The notes under the pieces were generated by a model. That model saw only the letters and a program-made list of their open reading frames with translations. It was not told the DNA's origin and did not search any database. A stretch of 64,000 bases of DNA from SZAS-103 sp038226665 (GTDB lineage: Bacteria > Pseudomonadota > Gammaproteobacteria > Xanthomonadales > Xanthomonadaceae): contig JBBRQI010000002.1 in the NCBI GenBank assembly GCA_038226665.1, positions 62,001-126,000 on the forward strand, read 5' to 3'. The position numbers were made by a program, and so were the translations under genes. Positions 9,313-18,697 of this stretch are shown piece after piece. The first letter of the stretch is position 1. Each line of letters opens with the position of its first letter.

Positions 9313-9777
9313 TCAGGCGTAAGGATCGGGTAACCCAAGTCCCGCGAGAATCTCGCGCTCGGTGGCTTCCATCGCTTCGGCGTCGCGCTCGTCGTCGTGG
9401 TCGAAGCCGAGCAGGTGCAGCACGCCGTGGACGGTGAGATGGGCATAGTGTGCAGTGAGTGGTTTGCGCTGTTCGCGCGCCTCGCGGGCGATGACCGGCG
9501 CGCACAGCACGACGTCGCCGAGAATCGGCAGCTTCACGCCTTTCGGCAATTCGGCGGGGAAGCTCAGCACATTGGTCGCGTGCGGCTTGCCGCGATAGTG
9601 CTGGTTCAGCGCGAGGCCTTCGCGTTCGTCGACCAGTCGCAGCGCAAGATCTGCGCGCAGGATGCGACCCTCCACCGTGGCCGCAACCCAGCGCCGGAAA
9701 CTTGTCGACGCCGGCAAGCCCTTGCGCGGCAAACCGTAGCTGACCGCGACATCGAGCTGGATCGGGCCGCGCGTCAT
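9313..9777 (-). CDS. ybeY: rRNA maturation factor YbeY (metal-dependent endoribonuclease)
   Basis: The 154-residue protein starts at MTRGPIQLDV (ATG complement 9775-9777); the open frame to 9861 would run into the phoH-like gene. The zinc-binding signature HGVLHLLGFDHDDE contains the H-x3-H-x5-H triad of the UPF0054 family. The central Asn/Ser region (NVLSFPAELP) is also typical. YbeY acts in 16S rRNA 3'-end maturation and ribosome quality control. It sits 34 bases after the phoH-like gene and 74 bases before corC, all on the minus strand. Confidence 0.96.
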   Translation of the reverse strand: MTRGPIQLDVAVSYGLPRKGLPASTSFRRWVAATVEGRILRADLALRLVDEREGLALNQHYRGKPHATNVLSFPAELPKGVKLPILGDVVLCAPVIAREAREQRKPLTAHYAHLTVHGVLHLLGFDHDDERDAEAMEATEREILAGLGLPDPYA

Positions 9778-9811
9778 GATCGTGTTTCGTGATGTTGAAT
9801 CGTCATGGGTC

Positions 9812-10828
9812 TCAGTCCGTTGAAACGTCTGCTGCCGTGCGACCGTCTCCGTCGCGTGCATCGTAGGCCTGCACGATGCGCTGCACCAGCGGATGCCTCA
9901 CCACATCGCGCGCAGTGAAGAATGTGAACGAAATTCCCTCGATGCCCCGCAGCACTTCGATCGCGTCGCGCAGGCCGGACTTCTGGCTCTTCGGCAGGTC
10001 GATCTGGGTGAGGTCGCCGGTGACCACGGCTGTGGAACCAAACCCGATGCGCGTCAGGAACATCTTCATCTGCTCGATACTGGTGTTCTGCGCCTCGTCG
10101 AGGATCACGAACGCGTCGTTGAGCGTGCGCCCGCGCATATAGGCGAGCGGGGCGATCTCGATCACATTGCGTTCGAGCAGCTTGATGACTTTTTCGACAC
10201 CGAGCATTTCGTACAACGCGTCGTACAGTGGCCGCAGGTACGGATCGACTTTCTGGCTCAGGTCGCCGGGCAGGAAACCGAGCTTCTCGCCAGCCTCGAC
10301 CGCAGGACGCACCAAGACGAGGCGCTGCACGCGGCCGGCATTGAGCGCCTCGACCGCGCTTGCCACGCCGAGGAAGGTCTTGCCGGTGCCGGCCGGCCCG
10401 ATGCCGAAGTTCACGTCGTGGATCGCGATCGCGTGCAGGTATTTCGCCTGGTTCGCGCCGCGTCCACGAACGCTGCCGCGCTTCACGCGGATCACGACTT
10501 CCTGCGGCTCGACCGCGGCATCGTCGGGAGTGCGCGGAGCTACCTTGTCATCGTCGCCGACCGCGGTCGCGAGCAGCAGGTGGAGTTCGTGTGATGTCAG
10601 TGGCACATCGTCGAGTTCAGCGTAGAGATGCTTGATGAACCGTTCCGCGCGCGTCACCACCGCTTCCGGACCGTTGACGCGAAACACGTAGCCGCGATTG
10701 GCGATTTCCACGCCAAGGCGCAGTTCAATCTGGCGCAGGTGTTCGTCAAACGGCCCGCACAGATTGGCGAGGCGGTCGACATCGTCGGGTTCAAGGGTGA
10801 AATCGCGTTGTGATTTGCTCATGCGCAC
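9812..10828 (-). CDS. ybeZ: PhoH-like ATPase (YbeZ)
   Basis: The 338-residue protein has a Walker A motif GPAGTGKT and a Walker B-like motif FVILDEAQNT, with a TGDLTQIDLP motif after it, as in the PhoH/YbeZ P-loop family. The N-terminal 100 residues resemble a KH-like region. The start could be the first ATG (MRMSKSQ) or the third residue; both fit. YbeZ interacts functionally with YbeY in rRNA metabolism. This is the first gene of the minus-strand unit; the 109-bp gap at 10829-10937 separates it from the divergent efflux operon. Confidence 0.94.
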   Translation of the reverse strand: MRMSKSQRDFTLEPDDVDRLANLCGPFDEHLRQIELRLGVEIANRGYVFRVNGPEAVVTRAERFIKHLYAELDDVPLTSHELHLLLATAVGDDDKVAPRTPDDAAVEPQEVVIRVKRGSVRGRGANQAKYLHAIAIHDVNFGIGPAGTGKTFLGVASAVEALNAGRVQRLVLVRPAVEAGEKLGFLPGDLSQKVDPYLRPLYDALYEMLGVEKVIKLLERNVIEIAPLAYMRGRTLNDAFVILDEAQNTSIEQMKMFLTRIGFGSTAVVTGDLTQIDLPKSQKSGLRDAIEVLRGIEGISFTFFTARDVVRHPLVQRIVQAYDARDGDGRTAADVSTD

Positions 10829-10937
10829 ACAGAGTAGCGCGGTGCGCGACCTTGGTCATCTGGCCGATCGCTGAAAAGCGCCCCGACCTGCGACACTTAA
10901 GCATCTGCGCGGTACGGCGCGCGCAAGGAGTCTTTCG

Positions 10938-11903
10938 ATGAATCGCATTGCACGGATGATCAATGTGTCGATCGCGATGGCGATGCTCGCATCCTGTACG
11001 CAGAAAACGCCACAGGTGCTCGGCACGCTGGAATGGGATCGCATCACCTTGCCGGCGCCGGTGTCGGAGCGCATCGCCGGAGTACCTGCGCACGAGGGGC
11101 AGATGGTCGCGGCGAACGACACCGTGCTGGTGCTGGAATCCGTGCGCACGCGGGCGCGGCTCGACGAAGCAAAGGCTGATGTTGTGCGTTTGCAGAAAGC
11201 GCTCGACGAACTGCGCCTCGGTCCACGCCAAGAAGACATCGACCAGGCGCACGCGAAGCTCGCCGGCGCGCAGAGCATCGCGACGAATGCGCAGCAGCAA
11301 CTCGATCGCGTGCAGGCATTGGTCGTCAGGCAAGTGCTTGCGCGGGCCGAACTCGACAAGGCGCGCGCGGACGCGAACAACGCCGATGCCAATGTCAACG
11401 CTGCGCAGGCTGCGCTCGCCACGCTCGAAAATGGCACGCGCCCGCAGGAGATCGCGCAGGCCGAAGCGTCGGTTGCGTCCGCGCAGGCGCAAGTGGATTC
11501 GATCACGGTCGACCTGCAACGCATCCGTATCAGCGCACCGCGCGCGGGGCGCATTGACAGCATTCCATACAAGCTCGGCGACCAGCCGCCGATCGGCGCG
11601 CCGCTCGCGATCCTGCTGGTCGGGGATGCGCCGTATGCGCGCGTGTACGTGCCCGAGCCGTTGCGTGCGAACGTGCATGTGGGCGTCTCCGCGCGCGTCT
11701 ATGTCGCCGGCCGCAAGGATGCCGTCAACGGTCGCGTGCGACTCGTGCGCAGCGAGCCGACGTTCACGCCGTACTACGCATTGAATGGCGACGACGTATC
11801 CCGGTTGTCGTACATCGCCGAGATCGAACTCGGCAAGGATGCGGCAAACCTGGCTGCGGGCTTGCCGGTACGCGTCGAATTCGTGGCGGGGACGACGAAA
11901 TGA
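10938..11903 (+). CDS. HlyD-family efflux adaptor, predicted lipoprotein
   Basis: The start at 10938 is preceded by a good AAGGAG. The product is 321 residues. The N-terminus is a lipoprotein signal (SIAMAMLASC, lipobox L-A-S-C), so it is probably anchored to a membrane by lipid. A short lipoyl half-motif, a long coiled-coil hairpin (about 65-190, many Ala/Gln/Glu heptads such as QLDRVQALVVRQVLARAELD) and a beta-barrel region follow, typical of YbhG/HlyD periplasmic adaptors. It overlaps the ATPase gene by 4 bases. It should link the ABC-2 pump to an outer-membrane channel; the substrate is unknown. Confidence 0.9.
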   Translation: MNRIARMINVSIAMAMLASCTQKTPQVLGTLEWDRITLPAPVSERIAGVPAHEGQMVAANDTVLVLESVRTRARLDEAKADVVRLQKALDELRLGPRQEDIDQAHAKLAGAQSIATNAQQQLDRVQALVVRQVLARAELDKARADANNADANVNAAQAALATLENGTRPQEIAQAEASVASAQAQVDSITVDLQRIRISAPRAGRIDSIPYKLGDQPPIGAPLAILLVGDAPYARVYVPEPLRANVHVGVSARVYVAGRKDAVNGRVRLVRSEPTFTPYYALNGDDVSRLSYIAEIELGKDAANLAAGLPVRVEFVAGTTK

Positions 11904-12943
11904 ACGCTAGCGTGCCAGCGGTCAGCCGCGATGCGCGCGATGCGAGTACGCAAGCCGAAGGCATTGCAATCCGCGCGCGTGGGTTGACCAGGAAGTTCGG
12001 CGATCTCGTCGCGGTGGACAACGTCGATCTCGAAGTCCCGAAGCGCCAGGTGTACGGATTCCTCGGCCCGAACGGCTCGGGCAAGTCCACGACCATCCGC
12101 ATGCTGTGCGGATTGCTGACGCCGAGCGCTGGCGACATCGAAGTGCTCGGCCTGCGCATCCCGGAGCAGGCCGAATCGCTGCGCCGCCACATCGGTTACA
12201 TGACGCAGAAGTTTTCGCTGTTCGAGGATCTGACGGTGCGCGAGAACCTCGAATTCCTCGCGGCGATCCAGGGTGTGCCGAAAGATAAAACGAAAGGCCG
12301 CATTGCCGAACTGGTCGAGCAGTACAACTTCGCCGATCGCCAGAAACAACTCGCTGGTACGCTGAGCGGCGGCCAGAAACAACGCTTGGCGCTTGCGTGC
12401 GCGGTGATCCATAAACCCGAACTGCTGTTCCTGGACGAACCCACGAGCGCGGTCGATCCGGAATCGCGCCGCGATTTCTGGGAAAAGTTGTTCGATCTCG
12501 CCGACATCGGCACGACCCTGCTGGTGTCTACGCACCTGATGGATGAAGCCGAGCGTTGCCACCAACTCGCGATCCTCGACCACGGCGTGATGGTCGCGAA
12601 CGGCACGCCGGCGGAGCTGACGGCAAAGCTCGAAGGACGCACCCTGCTTGTCGAAGCGGCCGATCCGCGGCGCGTGCAGCGCACATTGGTCGCGGTCCCA
12701 GGCGTGCTCGGCGTGGCGCAGGTTGGCACCGCATTGCGCGTGCTGATCGCCGCAGCCGACGCATCCGCCGATCATGCGGCCGCGACGCGGCAGCGCATCG
12801 ACGACGCGATCGCGAAGGCCGGGCAGAAGGCCGAAGTCGCGATCGTGCCGCCGAACCTCGAAGACGTCTTCGTGGCAGTGACGCACAAGGACGGTACGGC
12901 AAGGAAAGACGATGCCGGTAAAAATACGGAGCGCGCGGCATGA
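11900..12943 (+). CDS. ABC transporter ATP-binding protein (YbhF-like)
   Basis: The 347-residue protein has Walker A GPNGSGKST, signature LSGGQKQR, Walker B ELLFLDEPTSAVDP and the H-loop STHLMDEAE. About 100 residues follow the ATPase core, as in drug-export ATPases of the CcmA/YbhF class. The ATG overlaps the stop of the adaptor gene (ATGA) and the next gene overlaps in the same way, so all three genes are translationally coupled. E. coli YbhF has two fused ATPase halves; this one has a single half and probably works as a dimer. Confidence 0.95.
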   Translation: MNASVPAVSRDARDASTQAEGIAIRARGLTRKFGDLVAVDNVDLEVPKRQVYGFLGPNGSGKSTTIRMLCGLLTPSAGDIEVLGLRIPEQAESLRRHIGYMTQKFSLFEDLTVRENLEFLAAIQGVPKDKTKGRIAELVEQYNFADRQKQLAGTLSGGQKQRLALACAVIHKPELLFLDEPTSAVDPESRRDFWEKLFDLADIGTTLLVSTHLMDEAERCHQLAILDHGVMVANGTPAELTAKLEGRTLLVEAADPRRVQRTLVAVPGVLGVAQVGTALRVLIAAADASADHAAATRQRIDDAIAKAGQKAEVAIVPPNLEDVFVAVTHKDGTARKDDAGKNTERAA

Positions 12944-14064
12944 AGTTCCGCCGTCTCTGGGCAATCGTGGTCAAGGAACTGCGCCAGTTGCGGCGCGACC
13001 GCATGACCGCCGCGATGATCGTTGGCATCCCGGTGATCCAGCTCACCCTGTTCGGTTACGCGATCAACACCAACGTGCGCGGACTGCATGCAGGCATCGC
13101 CGACCAGGCCAACACCGCCGGTTCGCGCGCGCTGGTGATGGACATGCTTGAGACCGACGTGGTCGAACCGGTCGCGAAAGTGGACACGCCGCAGCAACTC
13201 ATGGAGATGATCCGTCGCGGCAAGATCAGCGTCGGCATCGCGATCCCGCCGGACTTCGAACGCCGTCGCTACGAGGGGCGCGAGGCGGTGCAGATTCTTG
13301 TCGATGGCAGCGATACGGCGGTGCAGAGTGCGGTGATCCAGCTCGCGCAAGTGCCGATCAACGGTTCCGCGCAGGCTCCGATCACGAGCGCAGTGCGCGT
13401 GCCGGCGACGAGCACGCCGCCGACCGGCCAGGTCAGCGTGGTGAGTTTCTACAATCCGGAGCGCCGCTCGGCGGTCAACATCGTGCCGGGCCTGATCGGC
13501 GTGATCCTCACCATGACGATGGTGCTGTTCACCGCCATCGCGATCGTGCGCGAACGCGAGCGCGGCAACATGGAACTGCTGATCGCGACGCCGCTGACCA
13601 GCGCCGAACTCATGATCGGCAAGGTGCTGCCCTACATCGCGATCGGCTTCATCCAGACCAGCGTCGTGCTCGCGCTCGGGGTCTTCCTGTTCAAGGTACC
13701 GATCCTCGGCAGCCTGCTGCACGTCTATCTCGCGGCGGGCCTGCTGATCTTCGCCAACCTCGCGCTCGGCCTGCTGATTTCGACGCGCGCGCAGTCGCAG
13801 TTCCAGGCGATGCAGATGTCGTTCTTCGTGTTCCTGCCGTCGATCCTGCTGTCGGGTTTCATGTTCCCGTTCGCGGGCATGCCGCATCCGATCCAGTACT
13901 TCGCTGAGATCCTGCCGCTGACGCATTTCCTGCGCCTGATCCGCGGGGTGATGCTGCGCGGCGGCAGCCTGTGGGAACTGTGGCCTGATGTGCTGGCGTT
14001 GCTGGCCTTCATCGTGGTGATGATGACGCTGGCGATCCTGCGGTTTCGCAAACGGCTTGATTGA
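12940..14064 (+). CDS. ABC-2 type transporter permease
   Basis: The 374-residue protein has one N-terminal helix (MIVGIPVIQLTLFGYAI), a periplasmic domain of about 150 residues and five C-terminal helices, the layout of YbhS/YbhR-type ABC-2 permeases. The segment RERERGNMELLIATPLTSAELMIGKVLPY is a hallmark of the family at the cytoplasmic coupling helix. It overlaps the ATPase gene by 4 bases. Only one permease gene is present where E. coli ybhFSR has two, so the channel is probably a homodimer. Predicted role: inner-membrane part of an efflux pump. Confidence 0.94.
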   Translation: MKFRRLWAIVVKELRQLRRDRMTAAMIVGIPVIQLTLFGYAINTNVRGLHAGIADQANTAGSRALVMDMLETDVVEPVAKVDTPQQLMEMIRRGKISVGIAIPPDFERRRYEGREAVQILVDGSDTAVQSAVIQLAQVPINGSAQAPITSAVRVPATSTPPTGQVSVVSFYNPERRSAVNIVPGLIGVILTMTMVLFTAIAIVRERERGNMELLIATPLTSAELMIGKVLPYIAIGFIQTSVVLALGVFLFKVPILGSLLHVYLAAGLLIFANLALGLLISTRAQSQFQAMQMSFFVFLPSILLSGFMFPFAGMPHPIQYFAEILPLTHFLRLIRGVMLRGGSLWELWPDVLALLAFIVVMMTLAILRFRKRLD

Positions 14065-14075
14065 CGAGCAAAAAC

Positions 14076-15467
14076 CTAGGCTGCTGCTGCTGAGTCGGCC
14101 AGCACCATCCGCCCACGCAACGTATTGCTCATCACCTGCGTGATCTGCACATCCACGAACTGCCCGATCAGCCGCGCGTCGCCGGGGAAGTTCACGTAGC
14201 GCATGTTCTCGGTACGGCCCTTGAGTTCGCTCGCGTCCTTCTTCGACGGGCCTTCGACGAGGACCGATTGCACGCTGCCGACCATCGCCTCGGAAATCTT
14301 CCGCGAATGCGCGGTGACCGTGGCTTGCAACCGCTCGAGGCGGGCGTGCTTCTCGGCCTGCATGGTGTCGTCGGGCAGGTTCGCGGCGGGCGTGCCGGGG
14401 CGTGCGGAATAGATGAAGGAATACGACTGGTCGAAGCCGACGTCTGCAATGAGTTTCATTGTGGCCTCGAAATCGGCATCGGTCTCGCCGGGGAAGCCGA
14501 CGATGAAATCCGAACTGATGCAGATGCCGGGCACAGCCTCGCGCAGGCGGCGCAGCTTGGCCTTGTATTCGAGCGCGGTGTGACCGCGTTTCATCGCGGC
14601 CAGGATGCGGTCTGAGCCGGATTGCACGGGCAGGTGCAGGAACGCGGCGAGTTGGGACACGTCTCGGTGCGCGGCGATGAGTGCTTCTCCAAACTCGAGT
14701 GGATGCGAGGTCGTGTAGCGGATGCGGCCGATGCCTTTGATTTGGGCGATCGCGCGAATCAGTAGTGCCAAATTCGCCACGTTTTCATTTTCGCTCGCGC
14801 CAAGGCGCTCGCACGCATCGTCTTCGAACATCGGCCCGCGATACGCGTTGACGTTCTGGCCGAGCAGGTTGACCTCGCGCACGCCTTGCGCGGCGAGCTG
14901 GGCGACCTCGGCCAACACATCATCAAATGGCCGGCTGACTTCCTCGCCGCGCGTATAGGGCACCACACAGAACGAGCAGTACTTGGAGCAGCCTTCCATG
15001 ATCGATACGAATGCGGTCGGGCCGTCGGCGCGGGGTTCGGGCAGGCGGTCGAATTTCTCGACTTCGGGAAAGGTGATGTCGACCTGCGGCTTGCCGCTGC
15101 CGCGGCGGGCGTCGATCATTGCGGGCAGGCGGTGCAGGGTCTGCGGGCCGAACACGAGGTCCACGTAGGGCGCGCGGTCGAGGATCGCCGCGCCTTCCTG
15201 CGAGGCCACGCAGCCGCCGACGCCGATCAGCACGTCGGGATTGATTTTCTTGAGTTTCTTCCAGCGGCCGAGCTGCGAGAACACCTTTTCCTGCGCTTTC
15301 TCGCGGATCGAGCAGGTGTTGACCAGGATCACGTCCGCCAGGGCTACGTCGTCGGTCAACTCCAGTCCGTGTTCGGCCGCGAGCACGTCGGCCATCTTCG
15401 CCGAGTCGTACACGTTCATCTGGCAACCGTGGGTGGTGATGTGGAGCTTGCCGGCCATGGGGTGCAT
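14076..15467 (-). CDS. miaB: tRNA-2-methylthio-N6-dimethylallyladenosine synthase
   Basis: The 463-residue protein (start at MHPMAGKLHI, or three codons later at MAGKLHI) has the full MiaB layout. An N-terminal MTTase domain has cysteines in THGCQMNVYDS, NTCSIREKA and GVGGCVAS for one 4Fe-4S cluster. The radical-SAM motif CSKYCSFC follows, then a C-terminal TRAM domain (about 380-450). It methylthiolates i6A37 of tRNAs reading UNN codons. It converges on the ABC operon with only 11 bases between the two stops. Confidence 0.97.
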   Translation of the reverse strand: MHPMAGKLHITTHGCQMNVYDSAKMADVLAAEHGLELTDDVALADVILVNTCSIREKAQEKVFSQLGRWKKLKKINPDVLIGVGGCVASQEGAAILDRAPYVDLVFGPQTLHRLPAMIDARRGSGKPQVDITFPEVEKFDRLPEPRADGPTAFVSIMEGCSKYCSFCVVPYTRGEEVSRPFDDVLAEVAQLAAQGVREVNLLGQNVNAYRGPMFEDDACERLGASENENVANLALLIRAIAQIKGIGRIRYTTSHPLEFGEALIAAHRDVSQLAAFLHLPVQSGSDRILAAMKRGHTALEYKAKLRRLREAVPGICISSDFIVGFPGETDADFEATMKLIADVGFDQSYSFIYSARPGTPAANLPDDTMQAEKHARLERLQATVTAHSRKISEAMVGSVQSVLVEGPSKKDASELKGRTENMRYVNFPGDARLIGQFVDVQITQVMSNTLRGRMVLADSAAAA

Positions 15468-15612
15468 CTTGCGAGGGAAGCGGCTATTGTAGCTTGCGGG
15501 AAGCAGCCAAGCCCATGATTCATAAGGCGCTGGCGAGGAATGGGTCTGGCGCAGGGATGCTGGATGGTAAGGCAGTACGCGAATTGACTATATTCCGGAC
15601 AGAGCGGCGCCG

Positions 15613-16683
15613 ATGATCCGACGCGATCGCATGATGTGGGCAACGATCCTGACGCTGTGGCTGAGTGCCCCGGCGGCGGCGGGAACGTTGTACAAGTGCG
15701 TCGGCGCTGCGGACCAGGCGACCAGCTATTCGAGCAGCCCAATGCCGGGCATGACCTGCAAGGCGATCGGCTACAAGGGTGGATCGACACGTGGGCATTC
15801 GCCGGTGGCGTTCGGGTCGGGTCCGGCAGCGAATGGTTCCGCACCGAACGGATTTGCGACCAGCGCGAATGCGCCAGCCACGGTTGCGTCCAATCCATCA
15901 TTCGCCGGATCGGTTGCAATTCCCATTGCAGCGGGCGCGCCTGCAATGGCTGACGTGGGTTTGCTACGCCAGCGCTCGCAGATCGCGTCGACGAATGCCT
16001 TTGGAATGCAGCCACTCGCGACCGGCCATGCGGGATCGAGGGTGACGCACAAGACACTCTACAAGTACACCGACGCGCATGGCGTCGTACACCTGGAGGA
16101 CGAGATCCACAAGCCACGGGATGTTCAGGCCAAGGTTCTGGACGAACATACGCAGACTTGCCGCGATGCCATTCATTGCCAGGAAACCGGATACGACACG
16201 ATCGGCTCATATTCCTACGCCAACCTAATCGGCCCCTGCTATGCCTGCGGTTTACTGCCGGGGATAAATTTCGGCAGACTTACGCTCAACACCACAGCCT
16301 ACTCAGCGGAAATCTCGACTGCGGCGCATGCATACGGCGTCGATGAATGGCTGGTGCGCGCGATCATCCATGCCGAATCCAATTACAATCCCAACGCGCT
16401 CTCCTACAAGGGCGCACGTGGCCTGATGCAGTTGATGCCTGGTACAGCCAGCCGATTCGGCGTGCAGAACGCGTTCGCTGCGGCCGACAATATCGCTGGC
16501 GGCGTGCAGTACCTGTCGTTCCTGTCCAAACGCTACAACGGCGACGTCCGGCTGGTGGCTGCGGCCTACAACGCGGGCGAAGGCAACGTGGATCGCTACC
16601 GCGGGGTGCCGCCGTTCGCCGAAACCCAGCGCTATGTCGATCGCGTCGGGACGCTGGCCGAGCGCTATCGCAGCGCGAAGTAG
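15613..16683 (+). CDS. Lytic transglycosylase with N-terminal DUF4124-like region
   Basis: The 356-residue exported protein has a signal peptide (MMWATILTLWLSAPAAAG). Two Y-K-rich DUF4124-like segments (GTLYKCVGAA near 24 and TLYKYTDAHGVVHLEDE near 150) precede a C-terminal SLT domain. The catalytic Glu is in AIIHAESNYNP (about residue 255), followed by GARGLMQLMP and AAAYNAGEGNV, the three standard SLT motifs. It cleaves peptidoglycan glycan strands to anhydro-muropeptides in the periplasm. The middle part (70-140) is Ala/Ser/Gly-rich and probably unstructured. It stands alone between miaB and the bc1 operon. Confidence 0.92.
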   Translation: MIRRDRMMWATILTLWLSAPAAAGTLYKCVGAADQATSYSSSPMPGMTCKAIGYKGGSTRGHSPVAFGSGPAANGSAPNGFATSANAPATVASNPSFAGSVAIPIAAGAPAMADVGLLRQRSQIASTNAFGMQPLATGHAGSRVTHKTLYKYTDAHGVVHLEDEIHKPRDVQAKVLDEHTQTCRDAIHCQETGYDTIGSYSYANLIGPCYACGLLPGINFGRLTLNTTAYSAEISTAAHAYGVDEWLVRAIIHAESNYNPNALSYKGARGLMQLMPGTASRFGVQNAFAAADNIAGGVQYLSFLSKRYNGDVRLVAAAYNAGEGNVDRYRGVPPFAETQRYVDRVGTLAERYRSAK

Positions 16684-16745
16684 GCGGCGAACATCGTCGT
16701 TGACGCAAAAACGATCGCCATGAGGGATTTTGGCGTCGGTTGGCG

Positions 16746-16775
16746 TTGTGGCGCGCTTGGCCGTTCCGTTACACT
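16746..16775 (+). promoter_or_regulatory. Candidate sigma-70 promoter of petABC
   Basis: TTGTGG at 16746-16751 and TACACT at 16770-16775 are separated by 18 bases. They lie about 64 bases upstream of petA in the only gap before the operon. The match is moderate and untested. Confidence 0.35.
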
Positions 16776-16838
16776 TCGCTGTCCGCGCCGGGCCGGGGCC
16801 TGTGTGCGATCCATTATTGAATTCCTGCGGAGAGCCGG

Positions 16839-17444
16839 ATGAGTGAGAAGCTGGAGGTCAACACCGGCCGCCGCCGTTTCCTGACCGTCACCACCGCCGT
16901 GGTCGGTGCAGTCGGCGTGGTTGGCGTGGCCATTCCTTTTGCACGTTCGTGGTTGCCCAGCGCCGAGGCCTTGCTGGCTGGCGCGCCAGTCGATGTCGAT
17001 ATCAGCAAGCTCGACAACGAGCCTGGCATGTTCATGCGGGTGATGTGGCGCGGCAAGCCGGTGTTCCTGTACAAGCGCACGCCCGAGCAGCTGGCGTTGC
17101 TGCCTGGCCTGGATGCGCGCCTGCGCGATCCCAAGTCGGAGAACGCCGACCAGACCCCGGCGTTTGCCAAGAATGAGCATCGTTCGATCAAGCCCGAGCT
17201 GGGCGTGCTGGTCGGCATCTGCACCCATCTGGGTTGCGTGCCGCTGCACAAGCCTGAAGTGCAGCCGCAGCCGTTCGATCCGAACTGGAAGGGCGGCTTC
17301 TTCTGTCCCTGCCACAACTCGCGCTACGACCTTGCCGGACGCGTCTTCCAGGGCGTGCCGGCACCGGCCAACCTCGAGGTGCCGCCGTACAAGTTCGTCG
17401 ACGACAACCATCTGGTCGTGGGCACGGCCCCGGGAGCCGCGTGA
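16839..17444 (+). CDS. petA: Ubiquinol-cytochrome c reductase iron-sulfur (Rieske) subunit
   Basis: The 201-residue protein begins with a twin-arginine type signal-anchor (NTGRRRFLTVTTAVVGAVG). The Rieske cluster ligands are visible in CTHLGC (C128, H130, C133) and CPCHNS (C156, C158, H159), with C133/C158 as the disulfide pair. The GxPAPxxL-like end (GVPAPANLEVPPYKF) is typical. It is the first gene of the cytochrome bc1 operon, passing electrons from ubiquinol to cytochrome c1 on the periplasmic side. Its stop overlaps the petB start by one base. Confidence 0.97.
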   Translation: MSEKLEVNTGRRRFLTVTTAVVGAVGVVGVAIPFARSWLPSAEALLAGAPVDVDISKLDNEPGMFMRVMWRGKPVFLYKRTPEQLALLPGLDARLRDPKSENADQTPAFAKNEHRSIKPELGVLVGICTHLGCVPLHKPEVQPQPFDPNWKGGFFCPCHNSRYDLAGRVFQGVPAPANLEVPPYKFVDDNHLVVGTAPGAA

Positions 17445-18697
17445 TGCCGAGCAACGGAAACATCTTCAGTCGCGGTGCGAACGGGCTGGCGGACTGGGTC
17501 AACGAACGCGCACCCGGCCTGATGCCTGCATACCGCAAGCACATGACCGAGTACTACGCGCCGAAGAACTTCAATCTCTGGTACTACTTCGGTTCGCTGG
17601 CGTTGATCGCGTTGGTCAACCAGATCGTCACCGGCATCTTCCTGACGATGCACTACAAGCCAAGTGCGACCGAGGCATTTTCGTCCATCGAATACATCAT
17701 GCGCGACGTGCCGGGCGGCTGGCTGATCCGCTACATGCATTCGACCGGCGCATCGCTGTTCTTCGTCGTGGTTTACCTGCACATGTTCCGCGGGCTGATC
17801 TACGGATCCGGCAAGAAGCCGCGCGAACTGGTCTGGGTGCTCGGCATGGTGATATTCCTCACCCTGATGGCCGAAGCGTTCATGGGCTACGTGCTGCCGT
17901 GGGGCAACATGAGCTACTGGGGCGCGCAGGTGATCATCAACCTGTTCGGCGCGGTGCCGTACGTCGGGGGCGCGCTGACCGAGTGGATCCGCGGCGATTT
18001 CGTGGTCGCCGACGCGACCCTCAACCGCTTCTTCGCACTGCACGTGGTCGCGCTGCCGCTGGTATTGCTGCTGCTCGTGGTGCTGCACCTGGGCGCGTTG
18101 CATGAAGTCGGATCGAACAATCCCGATGGCGTGGACATCAAGAAAAAGAAAGACGCGAAAGGCATCCCGCTGGACGGTATCCCGTTCCATCCTTACTACA
18201 CGGTGAAGGATCTGTTCGGCACCGCAGTGTTCCTGACCATCGCCGCCTTCATCATTTTCTTCGAGCCGACCGCAGGCGGGGTGTTTCTCGAACACGACAA
18301 TTTCGTGGTGGCGAACCAGCTTTCCACGCCGGAACACATCAAGCCGGTCTGGTACTTCACCCCGTACTACGCGATGTTGCGCGCGATCCCGGACAAGCTG
18401 TTCGGCGTGATGACGATGGGCGGCGCGGTGTTGATCCTGTTCCTGGTGCCGTGGCTGGATCGCAGCGAAGTGAAGTCGATCCGCTACCGCCCATTGCTGT
18501 CGAAGGTGATGATCGGATTATTCGTGATCGCGTTCGTGGTTCTAGGCTGGCTCGGTTCCCAGGCCGGCTCGGACATGCAGAAACTGACCGCGCAAATCCT
18601 GACCTTCTTCTACTTCGGATTTTTCATTCTCATGCCGATCTGGTCGCGTATGGGCAAGACCAAACCGGTGCCGGATCGGGTGACCATGCATGACTAA
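17444..18697 (+). CDS. petB: Cytochrome b of the bc1 complex
   Basis: The protein is 417 residues from the ATG at 17444, which shares a base with the petA stop (TGATG); a GTG one codon earlier is possible. It has eight or so membrane helices. Heme-ligand histidines lie in RYMHSTGASLFF and YLHMFRGLIYG and in ALHVVALPLVL and VVLHLGALHEVGSNNP. The Qo-site motif is PVWY rather than PEWY, as is usual in beta/gammaproteobacteria. It is the core subunit carrying hemes bL and bH. It overlaps petC by 8 bases. Confidence 0.97.
   Translation: MPSNGNIFSRGANGLADWVNERAPGLMPAYRKHMTEYYAPKNFNLWYYFGSLALIALVNQIVTGIFLTMHYKPSATEAFSSIEYIMRDVPGGWLIRYMHSTGASLFFVVVYLHMFRGLIYGSGKKPRELVWVLGMVIFLTLMAEAFMGYVLPWGNMSYWGAQVIINLFGAVPYVGGALTEWIRGDFVVADATLNRFFALHVVALPLVLLLLVVLHLGALHEVGSNNPDGVDIKKKKDAKGIPLDGIPFHPYYTVKDLFGTAVFLTIAAFIIFFEPTAGGVFLEHDNFVVANQLSTPEHIKPVWYFTPYYAMLRAIPDKLFGVMTMGGAVLILFLVPWLDRSEVKSIRYRPLLSKVMIGLFVIAFVVLGWLGSQAGSDMQKLTAQILTFFYFGFFILMPIWSRMGKTKPVPDRVTMHD

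Noticed and set aside
9239..9505. N-terminal extension of corC to 9505
   Set aside because: It would overlap ybeY by almost 200 bases on the same strand and the extra residues are Arg/Pro-rich without CorC similarity.
12772..13926. Minus-strand open frame (384 codons) opposite the ABC permease
   Set aside because: Antisense shadow of a well-supported membrane protein; no motif, ribosome site or signal.
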